The translations under genes and the position numbers were made by a program. 14,011 nt of DNA. Source: Deltaproteobacteria bacterium. Its GTDB lineage: Bacteria > Desulfobacterota > Desulfomonilia > UBA1062. This document shows positions 13,952-14,011 of this stretch, one piece after another. The notes beneath the pieces are model-generated. The model was not told the origin of the DNA, made no database searches, and was given only the letters and a program-made list of their open reading frames with translations. Positions within the stretch are counted from its first letter, which is position 1. The number at the start of each line of letters is the position of its first letter. The stretch is from the NCBI GenBank assembly GCA_023230665.1, contig JALNWY010000071.1, positions 1 through 14,011 on the forward strand. The letters run 5' to 3'.

Positions 13952-14011
13952 GCGCGTTTTTTCCTTTCGATCATGACTTCTTTGATGAAGCCCTTGAAGC
14001 CCAGCACGATG
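13948..14011 (-). CDS. C-terminal end of an unidentified gene (truncated by the window edge)
   Basis: An open frame enters from the right edge and ends at TGA (13950-13948). Only 20 residues are visible: IVLGFKGFIKEVMIERKKRA. A hydrophobic start followed by a strongly basic tail would suit the end of a membrane protein, but this is too short to identify. It overlaps the start of the 34-residue frame by four bases, a pattern typical of translationally coupled operon genes. Confidence 0.5.
   Translation of the reverse strand, partial: IVLGFKGFIKEVMIERKKRA

Noticed and set aside
1..14011. CRISPR array, IS element, integrase, toxin-antitoxin or phage defence genes
   Set aside because: No regularly spaced repeats, no transposase or recombinase motifs and no such gene products were seen in any frame.

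Overview
The window looks like chromosomal DNA from a GC-rich Gram-negative anaerobe, most likely a deltaproteobacterium (Desulfobacterota, syntroph or sulfate-reducer type). This placement is inferred from gene content: a multi-PAS sensor kinase, a Do-type HtrA protease with a good sigma-54 promoter, a GGDEF protein, Cfa, SlyX, a large AsmA protein, an ADP-forming acyl-CoA synthetase alpha subunit and an iron-alcohol-dehydrogenase-family protein. I found no rRNA, tRNA, IS element, phage gene or CRISPR array.

Layout, left to right. (1) 2-1603, +: the 3' part of a PAS-PAS-histidine kinase gene that runs in from the left edge, with no response regulator beside it. (2) 1730-3202, -: HtrA/Do protease, with a sigma-54-type promoter at 3257-3271. 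(3) 3379-4440, -: diguanylate cyclase, separated from htrA by a nested hairpin with a T-tract. (4) 4441-5066: a 626-base stretch without a convincing gene, containing promoter-like elements and two inverted repeats. (5) 5067-6185, +: cyclopropane-fatty-acid synthase, whose start is set by a Shine-Dalgarno sequence and alignment to E. coli Cfa. (6) 9312-6217, -: a probable operon of an acyl-CoA synthetase alpha subunit, a hotdog-fold protein and a ten-helix EamA/DMT transporter, with a long hairpin after the first gene. (7) 9543-9737, +: slyX, whose 3' end overlaps by 32 bases that of the convergent alcohol dehydrogenase (9706-10887, -). (8) 11147-13780, +: an 877-residue AsmA-family protein whose leader has several hairpins, one covering the Shine-Dalgarno. 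(9) The right edge, -: a 34-residue predicted membrane miniprotein joined by an ATGA overlap to a gene that leaves the window.

Functionally, the left and right parts lean towards envelope maintenance (HtrA protein quality control, Cfa lipid modification, AsmA lipid transport) and signalling (histidine kinase, c-di-GMP synthesis). The centre leans towards acyl-CoA and alcohol/aldehyde metabolism. I see no clear unknown multi-gene system. The best leads are regulatory: the sigma-54 promoter of htrA, the structured asmA leader, the hairpin inside the acyl-CoA operon, and the long leader region of cfa. The unpaired CoA-ligase alpha subunit and the right-edge miniprotein are also worth following.
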